Positions 1-5,392 of a stretch of DNA of 64,000 bases are shown piece by piece; the first letter of the stretch is position 1, and every line of letters starts with the position of its first letter. The translations under genes and the position numbers were made by a program. Source of the DNA: a virus; the IMG/VR virus record IMGVR_UViG_3300020200_000009, positions 1 to 64,000 of that record; one strand, given 5' to 3'. Under the pieces are notes generated by a model, which was given only the letters and a program-made list of their open reading frames with translations, was not told the DNA's origin and made no database searches.

Positions 1-4
1 CAAA

Positions 5-49
5 CTGGCACATTCTCACCCCCTGGAGACCCCTGGGGGTGCTTATAAT
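5..49 (+). promoter_or_regulatory. Putative early/middle promoter of the helicase gene
   Basis: A CTGGCAC element at 5-11 lies 39 nt upstream of a consensus TATAAT at 44-49, with a GC-rich spacer. Transcription would begin near 56, leaving a leader of about 15 nt with no Shine-Dalgarno before the ATG at 71. The layout matches the promoters at 1371 and 1656. Inference from pattern only. Confidence 0.55.
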
Positions 50-70
50 ATCTGAGCAATCACAGATTTC

Positions 71-1312
71 ATGAAACTTCGTCCCCACCAGATTCGTGCA
101 CTTGATGCAATGCGTCAACATTGCAAAGGTCAAATTGTCATTCCTACTGGTGGTGGCAAGACTTTTGTGATGATTCACCATACGCTGCATCTTCTCAACA
201 ATCCCCGCACGATTGTTGTTGTTGCTCCGCGTATTCTTCTTGCTACTCAACTGTGTGATGAGTTCGTGCAAGAGTTGCAGGAGCATCCTCACAATGCAGT
301 GCATGTATGTCATGCTCACAGCGGAGAATCGCACTATTTTCACTCTACCAACAGTGACAACATTGCGCTTTTCAATAATACTGCGCGAGCAGCAGGTGAG
401 TCCTGCATCATATTCACTACCTACCACAGTTTGCCCCGCATTGTTGATGCTGGCATCGACGTAGATTGTATCTATTTTGATGAGGCACACAATGGTTGCG
501 CGAAGTCTTTCTTTGTGAGTGTTGCTGCGATGTCTGACATGGCACAATCTTGCTACTTCTTCACTGCAACTCCGCGCATCTCTCAGAAACATGACCGTGG
601 CATGAATTATGTGCCTGTGTGGGGTAACGTTATCGAGAATGTGCCCGCACCTGAGTTGATTGCTGGTGGTAGTATTATTCCTCCCACTATCGTACCTTTT
701 CACACCGAGCATACTGTAGACAAGCAGAATCCGCATATTGTGCACTCTAACACTGTGCAAGATATCATCGACAATCTCGATGAAACTCATGCTGCTAAGG
801 TGTTGGTTGCTGTGCCATCTTCCAAGGTGCTCGGTAACATCCTCGGTCACACAGATATCATCAGTCAACTGCAAGAGCGTGGATACGATGTACTCCACGT
901 CACATCCAAGTTCGGTGCTTATGTCAATCAAACCAAAGTCAATCGCGAAAAGTTCTTTGAAACTCTCACTCAATGGGGTAAAGATGAAGCGCGTAAGTTT
1001 GTTCTCTTTCATTACAGCATCCTGTCGGAAGGTATCAACGTCCCTGGTCTCACTCACACGATACTTCTGCGGAATCTTAACATCGTCGAAATGGCACAAA
1101 CTATCGGTCGCGTTATCAGACTTGATAGGAGAGATTCCGCTGACATTGCGAGCGGTGCTATTCCTCCTGGCGCTCTGCATTTGTATCGCAAATCCACTGG
1201 TTACGTTACTGTGCCTGTGCATCGCAATTATGGTCCCCAAATTATCAAACGACTGCAGCGAGTAGTTGATGAGATCTTTGTGAATGGCACCGCTCCCACC
1301 GCTCTCGTGTGA
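71..1312 (+). CDS. SF2 DEAH-box helicase
   Basis: A 413-residue superfamily 2 nucleic-acid helicase. Walker A is PTGGGKT (residues 25-31), motif II is DEAH (137-140), motif III is TATPR (165-169), a SEGINVPG segment lies at 319-326, and motif VI is QTIGRVIR (343-350). Both RecA-like lobes are therefore present and no key residue is missing. It lacks the N-terminal domain that precedes the helicase core in T4 UvsW and its cyanophage orthologues (about 490-500 residues), so it is better called a DEAD/DEAH-family helicase than UvsW. Such proteins remodel DNA or RNA duplexes using ATP; the phage substrate is unknown. A TATAAT box ends 21 nt upstream of the chosen ATG. C-ending codons are common, unlike the virion genes downstream. 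Confidence 0.9.
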   Translation: MKLRPHQIRALDAMRQHCKGQIVIPTGGGKTFVMIHHTLHLLNNPRTIVVVAPRILLATQLCDEFVQELQEHPHNAVHVCHAHSGESHYFHSTNSDNIALFNNTARAAGESCIIFTTYHSLPRIVDAGIDVDCIYFDEAHNGCAKSFFVSVAAMSDMAQSCYFFTATPRISQKHDRGMNYVPVWGNVIENVPAPELIAGGSIIPPTIVPFHTEHTVDKQNPHIVHSNTVQDIIDNLDETHAAKVLVAVPSSKVLGNILGHTDIISQLQERGYDVLHVTSKFGAYVNQTKVNREKFFETLTQWGKDEARKFVLFHYSILSEGINVPGLTHTILLRNLNIVEMAQTIGRVIRLDRRDSADIASGAIPPGALHLYRKSTGYVTVPVHRNYGPQIIKRLQRVVDEIFVNGTAPTALV

Positions 1313-1370
1313 CCTGGTGTCCTACCATCACAAACACCATCAGCACCGCTGTAGTGGACACTATGACGAA

Positions 1371-1413
1371 CTGTCCACCAGAGGTCGCCAGGCGCCCCCA
1401 GAGACCCTATATT
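1371..1413 (+). promoter_or_regulatory. Putative promoter with CTGTCCACCA box
   Basis: CTGTCCACCA at 1371-1380 is 37 nt upstream of TATATT (1408-1413), with a GC-rich spacer. It would drive the 57-residue gene starting at 1459. The box-to-hexamer distance is identical to that at 1656-1698. Confidence 0.55.
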
Positions 1414-1458
1414 AAAGAGGTCAAGGGGGGAAAGACCTCCCACACTTAATTCCCAATC

Positions 1459-1632
1459 GTGAATCGTCAAGAACTTCTCGAAGCATACATCGACCGCATC
1501 CTTGACAACATGTCCACCAAAGATTTGATGCGTTTGGTAGGCGACCAGATCGAAGAAAATCTCTCTGGTTATAGCGACGAGGAACTGATTGCAGAGGTTG
1601 AAGAATATTATCCTGACCTGCTGGAGGACTGA
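1459..1632 (+). CDS. Small conserved acidic cyanophage protein (57 aa)
   Basis: The reading frame starts at GTG 1459 and ends at TGA 1630-1632, giving 57 residues. It starts with the peptide NRQELLEAYIDRIL and ends in an acidic helix (SDEELIAEVEEYYPDLLED). I recognise this helical pattern (LLEAYvD near the start, EEL..EV.EYYP.LLE at the end) from small hypothetical proteins of T4-like cyanophages; the function is unknown. No Shine-Dalgarno precedes the start. A promoter-like TATATT lies 45 nt upstream. The next in-frame ATG would remove the conserved N-terminal helix, which supports the GTG start. Confidence 0.8.
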   Translation: MNRQELLEAYIDRILDNMSTKDLMRLVGDQIEENLSGYSDEELIAEVEEYYPDLLED

Positions 1633-1655
1633 GACTCCGTGTGACAGTCCCCGAA

Positions 1656-1698
1656 CTGTCCACAAGGGGTTGCAATCCCCCCCAATCGCTGCCATACT
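1656..1698 (+). promoter_or_regulatory. Putative promoter with CTGTCCACAA box
   Basis: CTGTCCACAA at 1656-1665 sits 37 nt upstream of CATACT (1693-1698). The leader to the ATG at 1725 is about 20 nt with no Shine-Dalgarno. Same architecture as the promoter at 1371. Confidence 0.5.
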
Positions 1699-1724
1699 AC
1701 AAGAGTCAACCAAACAACCCAACC

Positions 1725-2039
1725 ATGCGTAAGATTGAATCCAAGATGAATGACGCCATCATCGATGGCAAGGATTTCAAGTCTGGCAACACTCAAGTCG
1801 TCACCATCAGCGACGTGTCGTTTGTCTATCTGCACGGCAATCACATCGCTTCCATTGGCAACGACTTCATCCAACTCTTCTCTGGTGGTTGGCACTCTGT
1901 GACCACCAAATCTCGTCTCAATGCACTTCTCTCCGTGCATGGTCTGCCTGGTGAGAAAGTCTTCCAGAAGAACTTTCAGTGGTTTGTGCAACAGGAAGGT
2001 GGTGCAATTCCTTTCTTTGATGGTATGCGTCTCGCTTGA
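1725..2039 (+). CDS. Conserved phage hypothetical protein (104 aa)
   Basis: A 104-residue protein beginning MRKIESKMNDAI. It contains the phrases SFVYLHGNHIA, FSGGWHSVTTKSRLNAL and GEKVFQKNFQWFV. I recognise this pattern from a small protein family of T4-like cyanophages and other phages without an assigned role. The frame is open further upstream to 1641, but that extension crosses the promoter-like CTGTCCAC/CATACT elements. The ATG at 1725 has a short leader like its neighbours and is preferred. The stop overlaps the next start (ATGA at 2037-2041), indicating translational coupling. Confidence 0.75.
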   Translation: MRKIESKMNDAIIDGKDFKSGNTQVVTISDVSFVYLHGNHIASIGNDFIQLFSGGWHSVTTKSRLNALLSVHGLPGEKVFQKNFQWFVQQEGGAIPFFDGMRLA

Positions 2040-2203
2040 TGAAACGACTGACATTCAAGAAAATCTCTCCTCAGAAAATGAAACTACTCTCTCTCACTTT
2101 CCTGGTTTGCTTTCTTCTCTTCCCTTCAGTGCGATATAAAACTGGTAGCGTCATTCATGCTGCTGCCGATGTTATCCAGTCCACCGCACAATCTGCAGAA
2201 TAA
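2039..2203 (+). CDS. Small single-pass membrane protein (54 aa)
   Basis: A 54-residue protein starting on the ATGA overlap with the preceding gene. A basic N-terminus (MKRLTFKKISPQKMK) precedes a hydrophobic stretch (LLSLTFLVCFLLFP, about residues 16-29). A short polar C-terminus follows (HAAADVIQSTAQSAE). This fits a single membrane helix or an uncleaved signal anchor with N-in topology. Similar short proteins occur in cyanophages, but I know no function. It is read mostly from the C-ending codons typical of this end of the window. Confidence 0.6.
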   Translation: MKRLTFKKISPQKMKLLSLTFLVCFLLFPSVRYKTGSVIHAAADVIQSTAQSAE

Positions 2204-2206
2204 ATC

Positions 2207-2404
2207 ATGCAATTCCAAGTTACCTACATTGAGTTCGATTTCGACGGTGAAGATGATATAGATGCCTATGAGAAAGACACCATTACTTCCGAAGTGATTG
2301 GTACATTCTGGGAAGCAGTAGATGAAGATGACCTCGTAGAAGAAATTACATGTGCATCAGGTTGGTGCATCAAGTCCATCGATTATCGTCACATTCTCAA
2401 CTAA
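2207..2404 (+). CDS. Small acidic hypothetical protein (65 aa)
   Basis: A 65-residue acidic protein starting MQFQVTYIEFDFDGEDD, with an acidic middle and the C-terminal phrase ASGWCIKSIDYRHI. It follows the membrane protein by 3 nt, so it is probably in the same transcript. The alternating hydrophobic N-terminus suggests a small beta-alpha fold. I do not recognise a named domain. Confidence 0.65.
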   Translation: MQFQVTYIEFDFDGEDDIDAYEKDTITSEVIGTFWEAVDEDDLVEEITCASGWCIKSIDYRHILN

Positions 2405-2409
2405 ACATC

Positions 2410-2520
2410 ATGTCTCGCTCACAACGTCAATCTCACATGGTTAAAACGAATACGACCCCGATTCGTTCTAACTTCGCTTCACACAACAAATATCTTGCTC
2501 AATCTCGCCCCTCTAAATAA
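2410..2520 (+). CDS. Possible basic micro-protein (36 aa)
   Basis: An ATG at 2410, 5 nt after the previous stop, opens a 36-residue frame (MSRSQRQSHMVKTNTT...) ending in TAA 2518-2520. The peptide is rich in Arg, Ser, Lys and Asn, and has no hydrophobic core. Tight spacing supports it, and the upstream gene is cotranscribed. Its stop codon coincides with a CTAAATAA late-promoter-like box. It could still be chance, because no homologue is recognised. Confidence 0.4.
   Translation: MSRSQRQSHMVKTNTTPIRSNFASHNKYLAQSRPSK
2513..2520 (+). promoter_or_regulatory. Late-promoter-like box CTAAATAA
   Basis: CTAAATAA lies 20 nt upstream of the 2OG oxygenase start at 2541. It resembles the T4 late -10 consensus TATAAATA and recurs before virion genes in this window. 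Confidence 0.5.
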
Positions 2521-2540
2521 AATTACATACATTATATCCA

Positions 2541-3182
2541 ATGACATCCAATCCACTCTCTGATAATCTTACTGAAACAATCGCTAATCAACAGGAAACC
2601 TACGGTGTGTTTCCTATTCCAGTTTCTAAGATTAAACTCGCAAATCATGAAACTTACAAGAAGCAAATCCTTAATTGGATGAGTACGCAAGATTTTTTGA
2701 AGCAACACGGTCGCGAAGCAATTTGTTTTAATGTCTTACAAGTTGGACCCACAAATCAACTCCTTCTCGATCTACCTGACCTCGCTCAAGATATACTCGA
2801 CGCTGTTAATAAACATAACGACAACGCTCACAAATATGCTTCCAATCTTGCCATCTCTGAATCATACCTAGAACTCCACAATAAAGGTGCAATCTATGCT
2901 CCTCACGAGCACTCGAATTGTTTATTCTCTCTTACCTATTTTGTCAACTATGATGTAGAACGACATGCTTACCTAAAGTTTAGACGTAACGTGTCTTCCA
3001 TGCATTACCCTGTCATCCAAATTGATTCCAAAGAGATGACACCTTACAACATGACCGAAGCAACATTTAACATGGCAGAAGGTGATGTTGTCATCTATCC
3101 TGCTAATATGACCCATGGTTATGATAACAACTACAACGATGAAAGAATCACTCTCACTGCCAACATCGTCCCCTCTGAATGA
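2541..3182 (+). CDS. 2OG-Fe(II) oxygenase, TIGR02466/PF13759-like
   Basis: A 213-residue protein with the double-stranded beta-helix signature of non-haem iron/2-oxoglutarate oxygenases. The metal ligands are probably the H122/H124 pair in APHEHSN and H192 in NMTHGYDN. R202 in DERITLTAN would bind the 2-oxoglutarate carboxylate. The spacing fits the putative 2OG-Fe(II) oxygenase family common in cyanophages. Substrates of these phage enzymes are not established; protein hydroxylation or nucleic-acid demethylation are usual guesses. It is preceded by a CTAAATAA box and followed by a strong inverted repeat, so it may form its own transcription unit. A second, unrelated-looking 2OG oxygenase lies at 61017. 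Confidence 0.8.
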   Translation: MTSNPLSDNLTETIANQQETYGVFPIPVSKIKLANHETYKKQILNWMSTQDFLKQHGREAICFNVLQVGPTNQLLLDLPDLAQDILDAVNKHNDNAHKYASNLAISESYLELHNKGAIYAPHEHSNCLFSLTYFVNYDVERHAYLKFRRNVSSMHYPVIQIDSKEMTPYNMTEATFNMAEGDVVIYPANMTHGYDNNYNDERITLTANIVPSE

Positions 3183-3183
3183 T

Positions 3184-3220
3184 AGTTTTCCACAGATTCC
3201 GCAGATTGTGGAAAACTTTT
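3184..3220. terminator. Perfect 11-bp inverted repeat, terminator-like, with two TTTTCCACA sites
   Basis: The left arm AGTTTTCCACA (3184-3194) and right arm TGTGGAAAACT (3207-3217) pair perfectly around a 12-nt loop, then TTT follows. It starts just after the oxygenase stop, so it can act as a terminator in either direction. Each arm also contains TTTTCCACA, the DnaA-box sequence reported for Synechococcus elongatus. A replication or DnaA-titration role is therefore an alternative reading. Confidence 0.6.
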
Positions 3221-3230
3221 AAATGTTAAA

Positions 3231-3237
3231 ATAAATA
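3231..3237 (+). promoter_or_regulatory. ATAAATA box
   Basis: ATAAATA in an AT-rich stretch after the inverted repeat, well upstream (about 160 nt) of the next gene at 3400. It matches the late-promoter-like motif but its distance makes it weak. Confidence 0.25.
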
Positions 3238-3347
3238 TAAACTAGCGAAGTATTCGTCTCGTTATTCTTTAGATCTATTGTAGTCTTAGAGCGTAACACA
3301 TGAAACGAGATTTTGTCAACACATCAGCATCCCAAATATGCAAGGAC

Positions 3348-3376
3348 TTGACAAACACTTTGCTACTCTCTATAAT
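3348..3376 (+). promoter_or_regulatory. Consensus sigma-70 promoter (TTGACA-N17-TATAAT)
   Basis: TTGACA at 3348-3353 and TATAAT at 3371-3376 are separated by exactly 17 nt, a full match to the host vegetative consensus. Transcription would start near 3383, 17 nt before the ATG at 3400. This is the strongest bacterial promoter I see in the window, and is expected to fire immediately on infection with unmodified host RNA polymerase. Confidence 0.85.
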
Positions 3377-3399
3377 TACAAAGCAACCACGCAAACTAC

Positions 3400-3588
3400 A
3401 TGGGAAGGACATACAAACGCAACGACCTACATAACACACGACGCCCGAAAAGTATCAGGGAAAAACGTCAATTCAATGGCAGCAAACGCCAGACTAATTT
3501 TGACAACGATTCCCAGGACTTTTCCACAGGGTATAACAAACTGCCCCGACAGTATGACAATTATTTCGAGGAACATGACGATGCTTAG
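3400..3588 (+). CDS. Small basic early protein (62 aa)
   Basis: A 62-residue protein starting MGRTYKRND, rich in Arg, Lys, Asn and Asp with almost no hydrophobic residues, so probably disordered or nucleic-acid binding. The MGRTYKRN-type start is familiar from small cyanophage proteins of unknown role. It begins 17 nt after the predicted start site of a perfect sigma-70 promoter, which supports this frame over the longer frame open from 3338 that would overlap the promoter. No Shine-Dalgarno is seen. It is the first gene of an overlapping four-gene cassette and overlaps the next start by 8 nt. Confidence 0.7.
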   Translation: MGRTYKRNDLHNTRRPKSIREKRQFNGSKRQTNFDNDSQDFSTGYNKLPRQYDNYFEEHDDA

Positions 3589-3745
3589 TAATGCCTACGA
3601 TGACCCACATGACCGCTCGCTCATTGATAGCGATGACGTTGATGATGACTGGATTGATAGTATACTGAAAGAGGCAGATGATGACCTCTACGATGATGCT
3701 AGTTTACTCGAATTCGCTCCTGATGATAGGGGGGACTGGTCATGA
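3581..3745 (+). CDS. Highly acidic small early protein (54 aa)
   Basis: A 54-residue protein with very high Asp content (about a third of residues), for example DSDDVDDDWIDSILKEADDD. A GAGGA Shine-Dalgarno at 3568-3572, inside the preceding gene, has good spacing to the ATG at 3581, which decides the start; an in-frame ATG at 3575 is too close. Strongly acidic early phage proteins can act as DNA mimics or bind basic host factors, but nothing here proves that. It ends in an ATGA overlap with the next gene, so translation is coupled. Confidence 0.65.
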   Translation: MLSNAYDDPHDRSLIDSDDVDDDWIDSILKEADDDLYDDASLLEFAPDDRGDWS

Positions 3746-3909
3746 GTAAGATAGTCGAATTGCAGACAATTCCTCCCGTTAATGTTAAACTATGGGAGAA
3801 GAATAAGCGTTATTTCTGGGCATATGATTATGATGCATGTCCTAAGAATGGTCCATTCAATTCCTCCAACCTTGCATTAGCGGACGCCTTAGACTATAGC
3901 ACAAAATGA
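3742..3909 (+). CDS. Small early hypothetical protein (55 aa)
   Basis: A 55-residue protein starting on ATGA overlapping the previous stop and ending on ATGA overlapping the next start. It contains an aromatic core (LWEKNKRYFWAYDYDACP) followed by NGPFNSSNLALADALDYS. This resembles small two-strand-plus-helix proteins of other phages, but I recognise no family. The double ATGA coupling is the main support that it is expressed. Confidence 0.65.
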   Translation: MSKIVELQTIPPVNVKLWEKNKRYFWAYDYDACPKNGPFNSSNLALADALDYSTK

Positions 3910-4103
3910 ATAGTATGTCAACCCACATTGAGGTCCAATTGGATCTATATGATGAAGGACAATTACCACCAGAAGAGCAAGTGCAACTCATGCAATTATT
4001 GATAGATATGGATATGGCACATCACCTCACAGAGTATCAACAATTCTGTGAATATTGCATCGCTGAAGAGTTATGCTATGATGTGAAATCACAGTGCAGT
4101 TGA
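3906..4103 (+). CDS. Small acidic early protein (65 aa)
   Basis: A 65-residue acidic, mostly helical protein and the last gene of the coupled cassette. It contains PPEEQVQLMQLLIDMDMAHH and three cysteines in the C-terminal third (FCEYCIAEELC). The start overlaps the upstream stop (ATGA); an in-frame ATG at 3915 is an alternative. The C-x2-C-x5-C grouping could bind a metal, but a fourth ligand is not obvious. Function unknown. Confidence 0.65.
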   Translation: MNSMSTHIEVQLDLYDEGQLPPEEQVQLMQLLIDMDMAHHLTEYQQFCEYCIAEELCYDVKSQCS

Positions 4104-4391
4104 TGTCTCTGAGGACAGTGTAATCGGTCGCGTTATGTGTATACGCGGTGCGGGTATACGTATATAAAAAACATCCCTAGAGCTAACCTACAACAGTATC
4201 CCAGTGCCCTCGCAATATATCAAAATGAAACTACGGGTCCCCCCATCTGAAAAAAATTTTCCAGGTTATAAATTGTCCACCAGGGTTTCGATAACTGAGC
4301 AAATAGAATACATTTTCATAACCCTCTCAGAGGCGCTTAGAATCGCCTATAATGCCCTTGTCAACACTATCCTTAGAAAAAGTAAGTAACT
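4104..4391 (+). other. 288-nt gap with promoter-like elements, no convincing gene
   Basis: The gap contains two GTATACG copies near 4140-4165 and an ATTGTCCACCAGGG box at 4272-4285, like those at 1371 and 1656. TACATT lies 36 nt downstream of that box. A TATAAT is at 4348-4353, giving a leader of about 30 nt to the gene at 4392. A frame open at 4204-4389 has a GTG start, overlaps these elements and is not convincing as a gene. Confidence 0.5.
4273..4314 (+). promoter_or_regulatory. Weak GTCCAC-box promoter candidate
   Basis: TTGTCCACCA at 4273-4282 is followed 36 nt later by TACATT (4309-4314), the same geometry as the stronger examples upstream. The TATAAT at 4348 may be the actual -10 instead. 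Confidence 0.3.
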
Positions 4392-4892
4392 ATGAGTAAT
4401 CGTGACAATGAATGGTTTGCCATTAACGAACAATGGAAAGACTTGATAGGTCTTCCATGGACAGGCAGACGTATATACGGATGTTATGAAATTATTCGAA
4501 AATATTTCAAAGCGAAGTATGGGATGAAGTTGATTGATTTCAATAAGATGGGAGTCTTTGCATTTACAGATGAGGCAATTGAAGAGAGTGCTGCTGGGTG
4601 GGCTTATAGAAAAGAATGGGGAGATGAATTAGACTTTGATAGTTTACAAGCAGAAGATGTCTTAGTATTTCTTTTGTATACAACTCCTCTTGGTGGAGCG
4701 TATTCTGCACCAGTAGGGAGAGCACCTAATCACGGGGCAGTTTATCTTGGTAATGGATTTATGTTACATCATCCTTATGATGGTTTGTCGGAAATTGCAG
4801 ACCTCAGACTAGGCGCTTCTGCCATATGGCGTCAATCCTGTGTCGGTGCAATTCGTGGCAATCCTGGTGCAATTCCTGCGAATCCTATATAA
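4392..4892 (+). CDS. NlpC/P60-type peptidase or cell-wall hydrolase
   Basis: A 166-residue protein matching the NlpC/P60 papain-like fold. C31 in RRIYGCYEII sits at the start of the catalytic helix. H114 in APNHGAVYLG starts the histidine strand, and a second polar site follows at H126/H127 in NGFMLHHP. In long-tailed phages such proteins (for example lambda gpK-type) cleave peptidoglycan peptides at the tail tip during entry. The virion genes that follow fit a tail-associated lysin. There is no signal peptide or membrane segment. The GxxGCYE active-site phrase is slightly divergent from the usual DCSG, so activity should be considered probable, not certain. It is followed by a small AbrB-like gene after 14 nt. 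Confidence 0.75.
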   Translation: MSNRDNEWFAINEQWKDLIGLPWTGRRIYGCYEIIRKYFKAKYGMKLIDFNKMGVFAFTDEAIEESAAGWAYRKEWGDELDFDSLQAEDVLVFLLYTTPLGGAYSAPVGRAPNHGAVYLGNGFMLHHPYDGLSEIADLRLGASAIWRQSCVGAIRGNPGAIPANPI

Positions 4893-4906
4893 GAGGATAT
4901 AGCAAG

Positions 4907-5077
4907 ATGACTATGAAGAGATATGTTTTAGATGTTGAGGAAGACGAGCATACTGGAGAGTGTTATGTCACATTTCCTGAGGAATTGCTTGAAGAGACTG
5001 GATGGGAAGAAGGCACACAATTAGAATGGTCCGAAGAGATTGATGGATCTATTATCCTTCGGAAAGTTGAAGAGTAA
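4907..5077 (+). CDS. AbrB/MazE-like small protein (56 aa)
   Basis: A 56-residue protein starting MTMKRYVLDVEED, with a swapped-hairpin AbrB-like pattern: a beta strand (CYVTFPEELLEETGW), an acidic turn (EEGTQLEW) and a final strand (DGSIILRKVEE). AbrB-fold proteins dimerise and usually bind DNA or serve as antitoxins. No toxin gene is adjacent, so a transcription or folding role is only inference. It is strongly acidic, which is unusual for a DNA binder. AGAGGA at 4892-4897 is a good ribosome binding site for the ATG at 4907. Longer forms in this frame would overlap the hydrolase. Confidence 0.65.
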   Translation: MTMKRYVLDVEEDEHTGECYVTFPEELLEETGWEEGTQLEWSEEIDGSIILRKVEE

Positions 5078-5102
5078 AAAAATCCGAAAAACCGCGTTAA
5101 CC

Positions 5103-5369
5103 ATGAATAACGATTATGATAGAGAAGAGGTAGTAGGTGATATTCCTACTGAATTCAACTCACCAGAAGAATATACCACGTGGTGTGTAAATAATTTAGC
5201 GCAAGCAATTACTAATTTATCCACTCGTATTACTAACTTGGAAATGATTATCCAAAAAATACCGCCCCCAGGTGCTGATATGATTCAGTATAAAATTCCA
5301 GGTACGGATGACTATAAAAATGTAAAAGAATTATTTGATGATATCTATTCAAAAATAGAGTCTAAATAA
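5103..5369 (+). CDS. Small hypothetical protein (88 aa)
   Basis: An 88-residue protein with an acidic N-terminus and a central heptad-like helix (LAQAITNLSTRITNLEMIIQ) suggesting a short coiled coil. A Pro-rich turn (KIPPPGAD) and an acidic end follow. The ATG at 5103 is chosen because the frame upstream overlaps the AbrB-like gene. A trimeric coiled coil next to virion genes may indicate a fibre-associated protein, but this is inference. The stop overlaps a CTAAATAA box serving the next gene. Confidence 0.6.
   Translation: MNNDYDREEVVGDIPTEFNSPEEYTTWCVNNLAQAITNLSTRITNLEMIIQKIPPPGADMIQYKIPGTDDYKNVKELFDDIYSKIESK
5362..5369 (+). promoter_or_regulatory. Late-promoter-like box CTAAATAA
   Basis: CTAAATAA overlaps the stop of the preceding gene and lies 23 nt upstream of the 1230-residue virion protein. 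It matches the T4-type late -10 consensus seen before other virion genes here. Confidence 0.6.
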
Positions 5370-5392
5370 TTCAACGCAAGAGTTTCCGTATA

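Noticed and set aside
71-1312. Naming the helicase uvsW
   Set aside because: The N-terminal domain that precedes the core in UvsW is absent; only the generic SF2 core is shared.
1228-1722. 164-codon open frame on the minus strand
   Set aside because: It overlaps the helicase end, the 57-residue gene and two plus-strand promoters; composition is not protein-like.
3300-3437. A 45-codon frame starting at ATG 3300
   Set aside because: Spans the sigma-70 promoter and has no family resemblance.
3338-3580. Upstream part of the longer frame leading into the acidic early protein
   Set aside because: It covers the perfect sigma-70 promoter at 3348-3376 and would place an ATG before the transcript start; the GAGGA-preceded ATG at 3581 is better.
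4204-4389. Open frame of 61 codons with GTG start
   Set aside because: It overlaps a GTCCAC box and a TATAAT element, has no Shine-Dalgarno and no recognisable sequence.
5040-5102. N-terminal extension of the 88-residue protein
   Set aside because: Lies inside the AbrB-like gene; the ATG at 5103 is the first start after that gene's stop.
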